Part shown: in pieces, positions 1 through 8,182 of the stretch
Numbering within the stretch: position 1 is the first letter of the stretch
Layout: each line of letters starts with the position of its first letter
Source of the DNA: Synergistaceae bacterium
GTDB taxonomy: Bacteria > Synergistota > Synergistia > Synergistales > Aminobacteriaceae
Assembly (NCBI GenBank): GCA_009778055.1
Contig: WRKN01000030.1
Span: 1-16,829, forward strand
Length of the DNA: 16,829 bases
Reading direction: 5' to 3'
The notes under the pieces: generated by a model
Databases searched by the model: none
Seen by the model: the letters and a program-made list of their open reading frames with translations, nothing else
Told to the model about the DNA's origin: nothing
Translations under genes and position numbers: made by a program

Positions 1-1
1 G

Positions 2-85
2 CCATGCCCGGAGTGCAAGTCCCCAATGGAGATGATATCCGGCTGCGCATACTGCTTTAGCTGCGGCTACAGCCCATGCAAATGA
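2..85 (+). CDS. nrdJ: C-terminal fragment of adenosylcobalamin-dependent (class II) ribonucleotide reductase
   Basis: Only the last 27 codons are present, in frame 2, ending at TGA 83-85. The translated tail carries a cysteine pattern CPEC, then C-x2-C-x2-C, then a final Cys-Lys, with the block CFSCGYSPCK at the very end. That arrangement (CPEC ... C-x2-C-x2-CGYS-x-C) is the zinc-ribbon-like C-terminus typical of NrdJ, which reduces ribonucleotides to deoxyribonucleotides using cobalamin. The fold and catalytic residues lie outside the window, so the call rests on this short tail. Other proteins ending in a zinc ribbon are possible. No terminator is visible in the 55 bases before sbcD, so read-through into sbcD is possible. 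Confidence 0.7.
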   Translation, partial: PCPECKSPMEMISGCAYCFSCGYSPCK

Positions 86-140
86 CCCACCGCCCCTGAG
101 AAACCCACAAAGAGCGACAAAACAGTAAAGAGGCGAGTTT

Positions 141-1289
141 ATGAAATTTCTGCACCTGTCCGACCTCCATATAGGCAAAAGCGTCAACAGGTTTTCTATG
201 CTTGACGAACAAAAACACGCTTTCGGGCAGATAATCGGATATGTAAAGACATTGCGTCCCGACGCCGTCATTATCGCCGGCGACGTATACGACCGTGCCG
301 TTCCAAGCGTCGAAGCCGTGGGCGTATTCGATGACCTCCTGACGGCGCTTGCCCGTGAGGGCGTCGTGGTTATGCTGATCTCCGGCAACCACGACTCGCC
401 GGAACGTCTGGTCTACGCAAGCCGCCTGCTTTCAGATAAACGTCTGTTTTTTTGCGGCGCGTTTGACGGCGGCCCCCGAAAAATAACATTGACTGATGAA
501 CACGGCGAAGTTTACTTTTGGCTTTTGCCGTTCGTAAAGCCGTCTTCGGTGAGATATTTGCTAGGGGAGCGGGAAATAGAGAGCTACGACGACGCCGTCG
601 CCGCCGCGCTGGATATGGCGGAAGTTGACTATGCCGCCCGCAACGTGCTTGTGTCTCATCAATTCTACGCCAAAGCGGGAGTTGCGCCCGCAAGAAGCGA
701 ATCCGAGTCAAATCCCGTCGGCGGGCTTGACGCTGTTGACGCGGGGCTTATAGAGCGGTTTGACTATGCCGCGCTCGGACACCTGCACGGAAGGCAAACC
801 GTGGGTTCGGAGCATATCCGGTATTGTGGTTCACCGGTTAAATACTCGTTCTCGGAATGGCGGCAGGAGAAGTCCGCGACCATTGTGGAACTGGGCGAAA
901 AGGGAAATCTGACGGTCAGCCCGCTCCCTCTCATCCCCATACATGACATGCGTGAAGTCAAAGGCGAGCTTGAAAAATTGATGAGTAAAGAAATTTTATC
1001 CCTTGCGGACAAAGAGGATTACTTGCGGGTGATACTTACCGACGAGGAAGAAATCATCGACCCCATGGGGAAGCTCCGCGGCGTTTACCCAAATATAATG
1101 AGCCTTGATTTTGAAAACTCGCGGACAAGCATTGATATTGACGCAATCACCACAAATACCGAAACGATAGAGAAATTATCGCTTTACGACCTGTTTGGCG
1201 AATTTTTCCTTGACGCGCAAGGCTCGACGATGAGCGCAGAGCAAGCCGCAATTGTGCGCGAGCTGCTGGAAGCGGAGGATGAGGAATGA
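141..1289 (+). CDS. sbcD: Exonuclease SbcCD subunit D (Mre11-type nuclease)
   Basis: The gene encodes 382 residues, the usual SbcD length. It is the metal-dependent phosphoesterase subunit of the SbcCD complex, which cleaves DNA hairpins and processes double-strand ends and stalled forks in the cytoplasm. The calcineurin-like metal sites are all visible: DLHIG (Asp8, His10), GDVYDR (Asp48), GNHDS (Asn83, His84), SHQFY (His173) and GHLHG (His214, His216). The C-terminal 120 residues match the capping/SbcC-binding region in position. The ATG is preceded by AAGAGGCGAGTTT, an acceptable ribosome site. Its stop overlaps the sbcC start as ATGA (1286-1289), so the two subunits are translationally coupled. 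Confidence 0.95.
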   Translation: MKFLHLSDLHIGKSVNRFSMLDEQKHAFGQIIGYVKTLRPDAVIIAGDVYDRAVPSVEAVGVFDDLLTALAREGVVVMLISGNHDSPERLVYASRLLSDKRLFFCGAFDGGPRKITLTDEHGEVYFWLLPFVKPSSVRYLLGEREIESYDDAVAAALDMAEVDYAARNVLVSHQFYAKAGVAPARSESESNPVGGLDAVDAGLIERFDYAALGHLHGRQTVGSEHIRYCGSPVKYSFSEWRQEKSATIVELGEKGNLTVSPLPLIPIHDMREVKGELEKLMSKEILSLADKEDYLRVILTDEEEIIDPMGKLRGVYPNIMSLDFENSRTSIDIDAITTNTETIEKLSLYDLFGEFFLDAQGSTMSAEQAAIVRELLEAEDEE

Positions 1290-3880
1290 AGCCGTTGAAG
1301 CTTACCATGAGCGCGTTTGGTTCATACGCCGACACGCAGACGCTCGACTTTAACAAACTCGGGACAAGCGGGATTTACCTCATCACGGGCGAGACAGGCG
1401 CGGGCAAAACAACAATTTTTGACGCCGTCTCGTTTGCCCTGTTCGGCAAGGCAAGCGGCGACGGGCGCGGCGATTATTCGATGCTCAGAAGCGACTTCGC
1501 GGCGGAAAAGGCGAAAACTTTTGTCGAGCTTGATTTTATCTGTGGTGAAAAGCGGTACAGCGTCAGGCGTTCCATAAAAAAAACCGGGCAGGACGTTGTT
1601 CTCGTCCTGCCCGATGGCACTTCTATGAGCGGCGACCGCAACGTAAAACTGAAAATAGCCGAGGTTGTCGGCCTTGACCGCGAGCAGTTCGCGCAAATCG
1701 TGATGATCGCGCAGAATGATTTTCTCCGCTTTCTGCAAAGCGGCACGGACGACCGGTTGAAAATATTGCGCCGCATTTTTGGCACGGAAGCCTTAAAGCT
1801 GTTTCAAGATCGGCTGAAAGCCTTTGTTAAGCGTGAGGACGATAATCGCAATTTGATTTTGCGCGACTTCCAGCGCCACGGGGTTGACGTTAACAAGCGC
1901 GGCGAGCAGTTTACGGAATGGGAGGCGCAGATCAGAAACGACAAAACCGAAAAGTCGGAAACGGACGAACGGCTCGGCGAATACGACAAGCGAAAGCAAG
2001 TCCTTGCCGCCGCGCTTGCCGTCGCGGAAGAACTCTGCGGGAAGTTTGCCGCCCTTGCAAAGTGCCAAATTGACCTTGAGGGACATAACGCGAAAGCTGA
2101 GGAAACCGCAAGGATAAAGGCGCGCGCTTCTCGCGGCGAAACCGCGCTGCGCAAGGTAAAACCCCTCGCCGACGGGGCGCAGAAGGCCGCGGTTAGCCAC
2201 GCCTCCGCGCAAGCCGCGCTGACAGGCGCAAAGGAGCGGGAAATTTCCGCCGTCAGCGAGCTGGAGGAAGCTGTAAAAGCCACGGAAGCCCTGCCGCCTC
2301 TTGCCGGGGCGCAGGATGCCTTTGCCGCGCTGCTGAAAGAATGGGAAGCCGCCGCCTCAAAACTGACAAAATTATCGGCGTTACGGAAAGACTTTGCCGT
2401 TATCACAGCCAAGCGGGCCGGTTTGGTAAAAGAGCAAACGGAATTTGAAACCCTCAATGAGGGCTGTAATGACGCCGGCGAAAAATATCGGGCGTTGGAG
2501 GAAGCGTTTCTTCGCGGTCAAGCGGGCATTATTGCCGGTAGTTTGACAGATGGGGAACCGTGTCCGGTTTGCGGCTCAACCGACCATCCCGCGCCCGCTG
2601 AATTGTCTGATGAAAACGTTACCGAAACGAAACTGAAAAAAGCGGGGGAAGCAAAAGATAAAGCGAGGTCAAAGCGCGAGGCTAAATCTTCGGAGTGCGC
2701 CACGCTGAAAGCGGAAATCGAAACGCTGACAAAGCGGTTTATAAGCGATTTATCCGATTTTATTCCCGGCGTTGAGTGGAAAGGTTCGGAAACGGGGCTT
2801 GCCGATTTGCTTGAGCTGACGCAAAACGCGGTGAATAAGTTAACCATCCGCAAGGACGCGGACAAGAAAAATCTTGACGAACTCTCCCTGAGTTGGAACT
2901 CCGCGGCTAAACGCAAAACCAACGCCGAATCGGCGGCGGTGTCCGCCCAAACGCTTGTAAATGAACGAGCCGCGAACGAACAGCAGTTATTAAAACTTCG
3001 CGTCGAGGCTCAATCGGCATACGAAGCCGCCTTGCGCGAACACGGCTTCGACGGTGAAGCCGTGTATCAGGCCGCGCTTGTAACCGAAAACGAACTTGCC
3101 GGGCTGAACAGGCAGGTATCGGAATATGAAAGAAACGGCCAGCAGCTTGTCCGCGACGTTGCCCGTCTGGAAAGCGAAACAGCCGGCAAAGAGAAACCCG
3201 ACTTAGAGAAGCTGCGAACCGAAACAGAAACCGTAAATTCCGAATCAAAAGCCCTGAGCGGGAAGCGCGATGAAATCAACAGCCGGTTGAGCAAAACGGA
3301 GAGCGCGCTCAAAGAACTCCGCCGCGCCGCTTCCGACTTTGAAAAAGCAGAAAAAACATACGCCGCCGTCAAGCAGTTGGCGGACACGGCAAACGGAAAA
3401 CTCGACTTTGAAACCTACGCGCAGACGGCTTATTTCGAGCGGATTCTCCGCGCCGCTAATTTGCGGTTGAAACTTATGAGTCAAAACCGTTACATGCTGC
3501 TGCGAAAAACCGGCAGCGACGACGGGCGCAGGCGTTCGGGGCTGGAACTCGAAGTCCTGGACGCTTATACAGGCAAAGCGCGTTCCGCCAACAGTTTGTC
3601 GGGCGGCGAGTCGTTTATGGCGTCGCTCTCGCTTGCGCTTGGATTGTCCGACATTGTCCAGCAGAGCGCGGGCGGCGTCCGCCTTGACGCTATGTTCATA
3701 GACGAAGGCTTTGGCACGCTCGACGCGGACGTGCTGGAACTTGCCGTCAGGACGCTTTCGGAGATGGCCGGGACGGATAGAATGATCGGCGTTATCTCCC
3801 ACGTCGCCGAACTGCGCGAACGGATTGACAAACAGGTTCAAATCGAGAAAACAACCGCGGGAAGCAGGATAAGGGTATAG
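1286..3880 (+). CDS. sbcC: Exonuclease SbcCD subunit C (Rad50-type SMC ATPase)
   Basis: The gene encodes an 864-residue SMC-like ATPase that pairs with SbcD. Walker A is GETGAGKT (residues 35-42) and the Q-loop lies in IAQNDF (Gln143). Long charged, Ala/Glu/Lys-rich coiled-coil arms flank a zinc hook CPVC at residues 426-429. The C-terminal lobe carries the ABC signature LSGGES (from 771), Walker B MFIDE (near 803-807), the D-loop GTLD and the H-loop His in ISHV (839). The hook is close to the middle, as expected for two antiparallel arms. At 864 residues it is shorter than E. coli SbcC (about 1050), most simply through shorter coiled coils, since every ATPase motif is present. It ends 13 bases before the convergent dehydratase gene, with no obvious terminator between them. 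Confidence 0.95.
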   Translation: MKPLKLTMSAFGSYADTQTLDFNKLGTSGIYLITGETGAGKTTIFDAVSFALFGKASGDGRGDYSMLRSDFAAEKAKTFVELDFICGEKRYSVRRSIKKTGQDVVLVLPDGTSMSGDRNVKLKIAEVVGLDREQFAQIVMIAQNDFLRFLQSGTDDRLKILRRIFGTEALKLFQDRLKAFVKREDDNRNLILRDFQRHGVDVNKRGEQFTEWEAQIRNDKTEKSETDERLGEYDKRKQVLAAALAVAEELCGKFAALAKCQIDLEGHNAKAEETARIKARASRGETALRKVKPLADGAQKAAVSHASAQAALTGAKEREISAVSELEEAVKATEALPPLAGAQDAFAALLKEWEAAASKLTKLSALRKDFAVITAKRAGLVKEQTEFETLNEGCNDAGEKYRALEEAFLRGQAGIIAGSLTDGEPCPVCGSTDHPAPAELSDENVTETKLKKAGEAKDKARSKREAKSSECATLKAEIETLTKRFISDLSDFIPGVEWKGSETGLADLLELTQNAVNKLTIRKDADKKNLDELSLSWNSAAKRKTNAESAAVSAQTLVNERAANEQQLLKLRVEAQSAYEAALREHGFDGEAVYQAALVTENELAGLNRQVSEYERNGQQLVRDVARLESETAGKEKPDLEKLRTETETVNSESKALSGKRDEINSRLSKTESALKELRRAASDFEKAEKTYAAVKQLADTANGKLDFETYAQTAYFERILRAANLRLKLMSQNRYMLLRKTGSDDGRRRSGLELEVLDAYTGKARSANSLSGGESFMASLSLALGLSDIVQQSAGGVRLDAMFIDEGFGTLDADVLELAVRTLSEMAGTDRMIGVISHVAELRERIDKQVQIEKTTAGSRIRV

Positions 3881-3893
3881 CCGGCGTATTCTC

Positions 3894-5054
3894 CTACTGC
3901 GTGGGGCCTATGCGGTTGACAGCGAAGCTGCCGTAGCCGAGATCCTCACTTTTCGTGCTCTTTCCGCCGCATACCTCCAGCATTTCTCTGAAAAGCATTT
4001 CCCCCACCTGCGCGATAGTTTTTTCCCCGGTGATTATACCGCCTGCGTCCACGTCCATGTTGTCGATCATCTTCTCGAACGTGGGGCTGTTGGAGCAGAT
4101 TTTTATTACCGGGGCGACGGGACATCCCACGCAGGTTCCCCTCCCCGTCGTGAAAAAAATCACCTGAGCGCCGCCCGCCACCATCCCGGTGATGGATTCG
4201 ATGTCATGTCCCGGCGTGTCCATGAAGACGAGCCCGCGTTTAGTCGGGACCTCCGCGTACTCCAATACCTCCTGAAGCGGGGCCTCTATTCCTGCTTTGC
4301 TGATACAGCCGAGGGATTTTTCCTCCAGGGTGGAGATGCCTCCCGCTTTGTTTCCCGGCGCGGGATTTGCCAAACGAATGTCCACGCCGCCGTTCAGGGC
4401 CCCCATTTCCGCGCGTTTGGCCATTTCCACCAGACGATCGCCCACCTCCCGGCTTATCGCTCTTTTGGCAAGTATGTGTTCCGCGCCGATGATTTCCTGA
4501 GTTTCGGATAATATCGAGGTTCCCCCTTCACGGATCAGGCGATCGCTGGCGTTACCAACGACGGGGTTTGCCGAGAGACCTGACCAGGCGTCCGACCCTC
4601 CGCATTCCAGCCCCAGAATCAGGGCGGAAAGAGGGCAGGGCTCCCTTTTCAGCATTGAAATATCGGCCAACATTCCGCGGCCAATCTTCACTCCCTTGTT
4701 GATTGCATTGAGAGTCCCTCCCTCTTCCTGAATGACAATAGAAACGACGGGGACGCCGGTTTTGGAGATGTCCCCGGCGACGTCCGCCGCCGCGACGGTC
4801 TCACACCCCAGCCCTACCACTATGCAGGCCGCAACGTTGGGATTCGAGCCGAAGCCGGCAAGCGTGCGCCGGGTCTGAGCGGCGTCGGCGGGGAGCTGAC
4901 CGCAGCCATGCTGGTGCGTAACATACACGGCGCCGTTGAGCTGCGCCGCAATCCTTGCCGCCGCGTCGTTGGCGCAGACCACCTAGGGCATAACCAGAAG
5001 ATGGTTCCGGACACCCACCCTTCCGTCCGCTCTCACGTATCCCATAAAGCTCAT
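3894..5054 (-). pseudogene. UxaA-family (altronate/sulfolactate-type) hydro-lyase large subunit, interrupted by an in-frame TAG
   Basis: Read from ATG 5054, the frame gives MSFMGYVRADGRVGVRNHLL..., the conserved N-terminus of UxaA-family large subunits. It then meets TAG at 4983-4985 (codon 24) and continues without any further stop for about 362 residues. Downstream blocks are typical of the family: NPAPGNKAGGISTLEEKSLG, GLVFMDTPGHDIESITGMVA and TTGRGTCVGCPVAPVIK. The true start is fixed by the ATGA overlap with the small subunit (5051-5054). Without the TAG the product would be about 386 residues, the normal family length. A Ser or Thr normally precedes the VVCAN motif, so a single TCG-to-TAG change would explain it. 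A GTG directly after the TAG (4980-4982) could restart translation, but would lose the first conserved segment. The family dehydrates sugar acids (altronate, galactarate) or releases sulfite from sulfolactate. The substrate here is unknown. Confidence 0.8.
4983..4985 (-). other. In-frame TAG stop at codon 24 of the dehydratase large subunit
   Basis: On the minus strand the codons run GTT ATG CCC TAG GTG GTC TGC. Both sides encode conserved UxaA-family sequence in one frame, so this is a nonsense codon rather than a frameshift or a misplaced start. No Shine-Dalgarno is visible close upstream of the following GTG. Confidence 0.9.
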
Positions 5055-5353
5055 AACTTATCACCTCTGCCGCGCAGGCCCTCCAGATTGTGGTCATGGA
5101 CGTGGGTTCCCGCTGGAATGTCGTTTGAGGCTACGCCTATAACCTCGCCGTATTTCAGGACGCGGTCGCCCTGTTTGAAGCTGTGAAGCGCGATTTTATG
5201 CCCCGCGGGCACAGCCGTTGCCGCTGTGATTTTCAAATTCTCCGAGCCCTGATGAACGGCTACCGTCTCTCCGGCGGCCACGTCCCGTATGACAATGGCC
5301 ACGTTGTCCTCCTTCGTAACGCAATGCGCGTCGAATGTCGCTAAAGCAGACAA
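5051..5353 (-). CDS. UxaA-family hydro-lyase small subunit (SAF domain)
   Basis: The gene encodes 100 residues with the SAF-domain pattern of the small subunits of split altronate dehydratase or sulfolactate sulfo-lyase type enzymes: KEDNVAIVIRDVAAGE near the N-terminus, then VPAGHKIALHSFKQGDRVLK and YGEVIGVASNDIPAGTHVH. The small subunit pairs with the large subunit to form the hydro-lyase. The start is TTG at 5353, supported by the minus-strand Shine-Dalgarno AGGAAGGGGG (5360-5369) six bases upstream. No ATG lies in a sensible place in this frame. The start overlaps the last 13 bases of the kinase gene, and the stop overlaps the large-subunit ATG as ATGA, so all three genes look translationally linked. 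The frame is intact although its partner is interrupted. Confidence 0.85.
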   Translation of the reverse strand: MSALATFDAHCVTKEDNVAIVIRDVAAGETVAVHQGSENLKITAATAVPAGHKIALHSFKQGDRVLKYGEVIGVASNDIPAGTHVHDHNLEGLRGRGDKL

Positions 5354-8031
5354 AGTAATCCCCCTTCCTGAAATTTTTCCGAACCGGACATAAACTCATC
5401 TATTAAATTCACCGCCGCTTCGTAGTCGTAGGACTCAAGCGTACGGGCAATTTCTTCCACCTGCCGCGAGCAGTCCGCGCCTTCCGCCGAAACTTGTTTC
5501 AGTTCATCGGCGACGGCGACGGCCTCGTTCACCCTGCCTTCCAGGCAGAGATGTTTCAGTTCATCAAGCTTTTGTTTCAGGAAATCCGCGGTAACCAGCG
5601 TCTTTTCAACCGGCTTTTCGCTTGCTTCGGTTGGCACAACTCGCAAAACCCGCAAAATATCCTCGCGCAGCGCCAGCATTGAGTCGCAGGCCGGATCGGT
5701 TCCAGCAAGGCAGGCGTCGTAATCGCCCGACTTGGACGCCGTTTCAAGCTCGTAAGCCATCTTGGATATATCTGAGGCTCCTATGCTTGCAAACACGGAC
5801 TTCAGCGCGTGAACCCTTATCGCGTACTCTCCCCAGTCACCCGACGCCATAAAAGACCTGACATCTTTCACGCAGCCGGGAATTTCCTCGCACGTCCGCC
5901 GAAGGATCCTGGCATACGCGTCTCTTCTGCCCGCCGAGTATTGCAGTCCCTTCTCTACGTTCAGTCCGGGCAGCAGCGCCAGAGCTTCCAGCAGTTTATC
6001 ATGTTCGCGCGGCTCGGGGACGTCCGTAAGCGGCGCAGTTTTGATTTTTTCCGGCGGCAGCCATTTCGCGAGCACGGCGTTCAGTTTTTCGGCCTCTATA
6101 GGCTTGGCCAGGAAGTCGTTCATGCCTGCCTCGAAATACATGCCGACCGCGCTGGAAATGGCGTTGGCGCTCAGCGCCACGATAGGCGAGGTTTCGTACC
6201 AGCCGCCCATGGCCCTCATGCGGCCGGCGGCCTCGATTCCGTTCATGCCGGGCATCATATGGTCCATAAAAACCAGGTCGTAGTTCTTGACCCCGGCCAT
6301 CTCCAACGCTTCCATCCCGCTGGCCGCCACGTCGGCGTCAATGTTGTGCAGCGCCAAAAAACCCTTCGCCACGGTGAGGTTGATGCCGTTGTCGTCAACG
6401 ACGAGCGCCTGGACGCCGTCATCGGCCATGACCACCGGGAAGTTCTCCCGCTTTATCCCGGACAGGTCGCCCTCCGGCAGCGGCAGGAAAACCGAGAACT
6501 CCGAGCCTTTCCCGTACTCGCTTTTAACGGTTATTTCGCCGCGCATCATATCCACGAGTTTTCTGGTAATGGAAAGCCCCAGCCCGGTTCCCATTATAGA
6601 GCGGTTTTTTTGCTGCTCTAACTGCTCGAACACATCGAACAGCTTGGGGATGTCTTCTTCTTTTATACCCCGGCCCGTGTCGGACACAACAAAAAGTATT
6701 CCGCCCTCCCCGCCGGCTTTTGCCCGTTTTACGCGAAAGTTTACGTGACCGGCGTCGGTGTACTTTATCGCGTTGCCGATGATGTTTGTAAGCACCTGGC
6801 GGACGCGGTTTTCGTCTCCGAAAAGCGCCTCCGGTACGTCGTCGTCACGAATGGTTTCAAAACACAGGCTTTTTCCCGCGGCCAGATAGTGGTTGATCGA
6901 GCAGAGGTCGTCAAAAAGCGCGAAAAAATTGAAATGCGCCGGAATGAGGTCCAGTTTTCCGGCCTCAATTTTTGAAATGTCCAGTATGTCGTTGATGATC
7001 TGAAGCAGAGCCTTTCCCATCTTCCTGATGTTGGAAAAATAATCCTGCTGTACGCCGTCGAGGTTATCCGTGCGCATCAGGTCGCTCATGCCCAGTATCG
7101 CGTTCATGGGGGTGCGTATTTCATGGCTCATGGACGCCAGAAATTGGCTTTTCGCGTGACTGGCTTGTTCCGCCCTTTTTTCCTGCGTTTTGATTTCGGA
7201 TATCAGCGATTTGATTTTTGATATGGTAAGGTTCTGCTGACGCGCCAGGATACCCAGCTCGTCGTTTGAAAAAATTTCCGCCTCGACGTCCAGGTCGCCC
7301 TTCTCGACCGCGCGGGTTACCCTGAGCAGTTCGTCCACCGACCTTTTTACGTTTTTTGTCATGAGAATGGTAACGGCGACGGAAAAACAGTTGATGACGA
7401 TGAGCGCGGCCACGATGACTTTCCTTGTGTAGCTGTATGTCTTCGCGCTTTCCAGCGCTTCTGTCTCGCTCCCTTTTTTGCTTAAGGCTATGAGGTCTCC
7501 CATCAGGCTCACAAGATCCTCATATACGCGCATAGACTCGTTCAGCGCGAACAAAACCGCGTCCTCGCCGCGCCCTGCGTTCACAGTGCCTATGACTTTA
7601 TCGGACATCGAGACGTAGCGCTCCCACTGAGCGACGACGGCGGCGGCCTTATCTATCTCCTCCCGCCTGTTCCCCCTGTAGTTGTATATGACGCGGGTTT
7701 CGTCCCGATACCGTTTGAGGCCGTCTTCGATATCCCGCAGGTATTGCCGCCTTCTTTCAAAAAATATTTGCCTGAGTCCGGAATCGTACGCCATGATGTA
7801 GTTGAGGTCGTACCTCCTGGCCGCCGACATTTTTGTTTCTATGTCGTTCAGCTCCACTATGCTTTCAGTCCAGAGGCTGGCGGACCTGGCGCGCTGGTTT
7901 ATCATGGACAGGGAGCGTATTTCGTACAGTCCGAAACATATGTTCAGGAAAACTATCAGGGAAAAACACAGCACCAGTTTTTCCTTGATACTTCTGTCGG
8001 TCAATGCCGTTACCGCCTTGGATTTTTTCAC
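5341..8031 (-). CDS. Membrane-bound hybrid histidine kinase with receiver and HPt domains
   Basis: The gene encodes 896 residues from GTG 8031, preceded by GGAGGGGGCGGC. The nearby upstream ATG is out of frame and hits TGA within five codons. Domains in order: TM1 about 19-38; a helical extracytoplasmic sensor about 40-200 resembling a four-helix-bundle ligand domain; TM2 about 204-224; HAMP about 225-278; and HisKA with phospho-His303 in MSHEIRTPMN. The ATPase domain follows, with the N box ending in NIIGN (Asn420), the G1 box DTGRG (from Asp451) and the G2 box GTGLGLS (481-487). The receiver domain has acidic pair Asp546/Asp547, phospho-Asp590 in VFMDHMMPGM and Lys643. The HPt domain has His741 in VHALKS. 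A further helical tail (about 805-885) is of unknown role. All phosphorelay residues are present, so it should be active. No separate response regulator is adjacent. The gene heads an operon-like unit with the two dehydratase subunits. Confidence 0.92.
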   Translation of the reverse strand: MKKSKAVTALTDRSIKEKLVLCFSLIVFLNICFGLYEIRSLSMINQRARSASLWTESIVELNDIETKMSAARRYDLNYIMAYDSGLRQIFFERRRQYLRDIEDGLKRYRDETRVIYNYRGNRREEIDKAAAVVAQWERYVSMSDKVIGTVNAGRGEDAVLFALNESMRVYEDLVSLMGDLIALSKKGSETEALESAKTYSYTRKVIVAALIVINCFSVAVTILMTKNVKRSVDELLRVTRAVEKGDLDVEAEIFSNDELGILARQQNLTISKIKSLISEIKTQEKRAEQASHAKSQFLASMSHEIRTPMNAILGMSDLMRTDNLDGVQQDYFSNIRKMGKALLQIINDILDISKIEAGKLDLIPAHFNFFALFDDLCSINHYLAAGKSLCFETIRDDDVPEALFGDENRVRQVLTNIIGNAIKYTDAGHVNFRVKRAKAGGEGGILFVVSDTGRGIKEEDIPKLFDVFEQLEQQKNRSIMGTGLGLSITRKLVDMMRGEITVKSEYGKGSEFSVFLPLPEGDLSGIKRENFPVVMADDGVQALVVDDNGINLTVAKGFLALHNIDADVAASGMEALEMAGVKNYDLVFMDHMMPGMNGIEAAGRMRAMGGWYETSPIVALSANAISSAVGMYFEAGMNDFLAKPIEAEKLNAVLAKWLPPEKIKTAPLTDVPEPREHDKLLEALALLPGLNVEKGLQYSAGRRDAYARILRRTCEEIPGCVKDVRSFMASGDWGEYAIRVHALKSVFASIGASDISKMAYELETASKSGDYDACLAGTDPACDSMLALREDILRVLRVVPTEASEKPVEKTLVTADFLKQKLDELKHLCLEGRVNEAVAVADELKQVSAEGADCSRQVEEIARTLESYDYEAAVNLIDEFMSGSEKFQEGGLLCLL
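5360..5369 (-). promoter_or_regulatory. Shine-Dalgarno for the TTG-started SAF-domain subunit
   Basis: The minus strand reads AGGAAGGGGG, six bases before the TTG at 5353. It lies inside the 3' end of the kinase gene. It is the evidence for choosing TTG over any downstream codon. Confidence 0.65.
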
Positions 8032-8088
8032 GCCGCCCCCTCCATGAGATGAAAAAAACGCACAAAATTTTCAGCCTGCGATTTTTAG

Positions 8089-8119
8089 TTGACATAAATA
8101 CATTTCCCACTAATATATT
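8089..8119 (+). promoter_or_regulatory. Candidate sigma-70 promoter for the PTS permease gene
   Basis: A perfect -35 box TTGACA (8089-8094) is followed by an AT-rich stretch holding TAATAT (8111-8116, spacer 16) and TATATT (8114-8119, spacer 19). It lies 64 bases upstream of the permease ATG in the 151-bp divergent region. The -35 is convincing. The exact -10 is uncertain. Confidence 0.55.
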
Positions 8120-8125
8120 AACAGG

Positions 8126-8147
8126 TTGCCACCCTGAAAATTGGCAA
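8126..8147 (+). repeat. Inverted repeat TTGCCA-N10-TGGCAA just after the candidate promoter
   Basis: Arms 8126-8131 and 8142-8147 are exact complements with a 10-base spacer. It lies near the expected transcript start and between two divergent genes, so it could be an operator or a 5' mRNA hairpin. Six-base arms can also arise by chance. Confidence 0.4.
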
Positions 8148-8182
8148 AATCACTAAAATTTTAAGAGAGAGGTGTTTTTAGT

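Noticed and set aside
3881..3893. Terminator between the convergent sbcC and dehydratase genes
   Set aside because: Only 13 bases separate the stops and no hairpin with a T-tract is visible there.
4983..4985. Pyrrolysine insertion at the TAG
   Set aside because: The position is normally Ser or Thr, the enzyme is not a methylamine methyltransferase and no pyl genes are in the window. It is not excluded but is the least likely explanation.
4801..5097. Open frame on the minus strand covering the dehydratase subunit junction
   Set aside because: It lies out of frame with the conserved UxaA-family sequence of the large subunit and has no recognisable motif. It is a shadow of the real genes.
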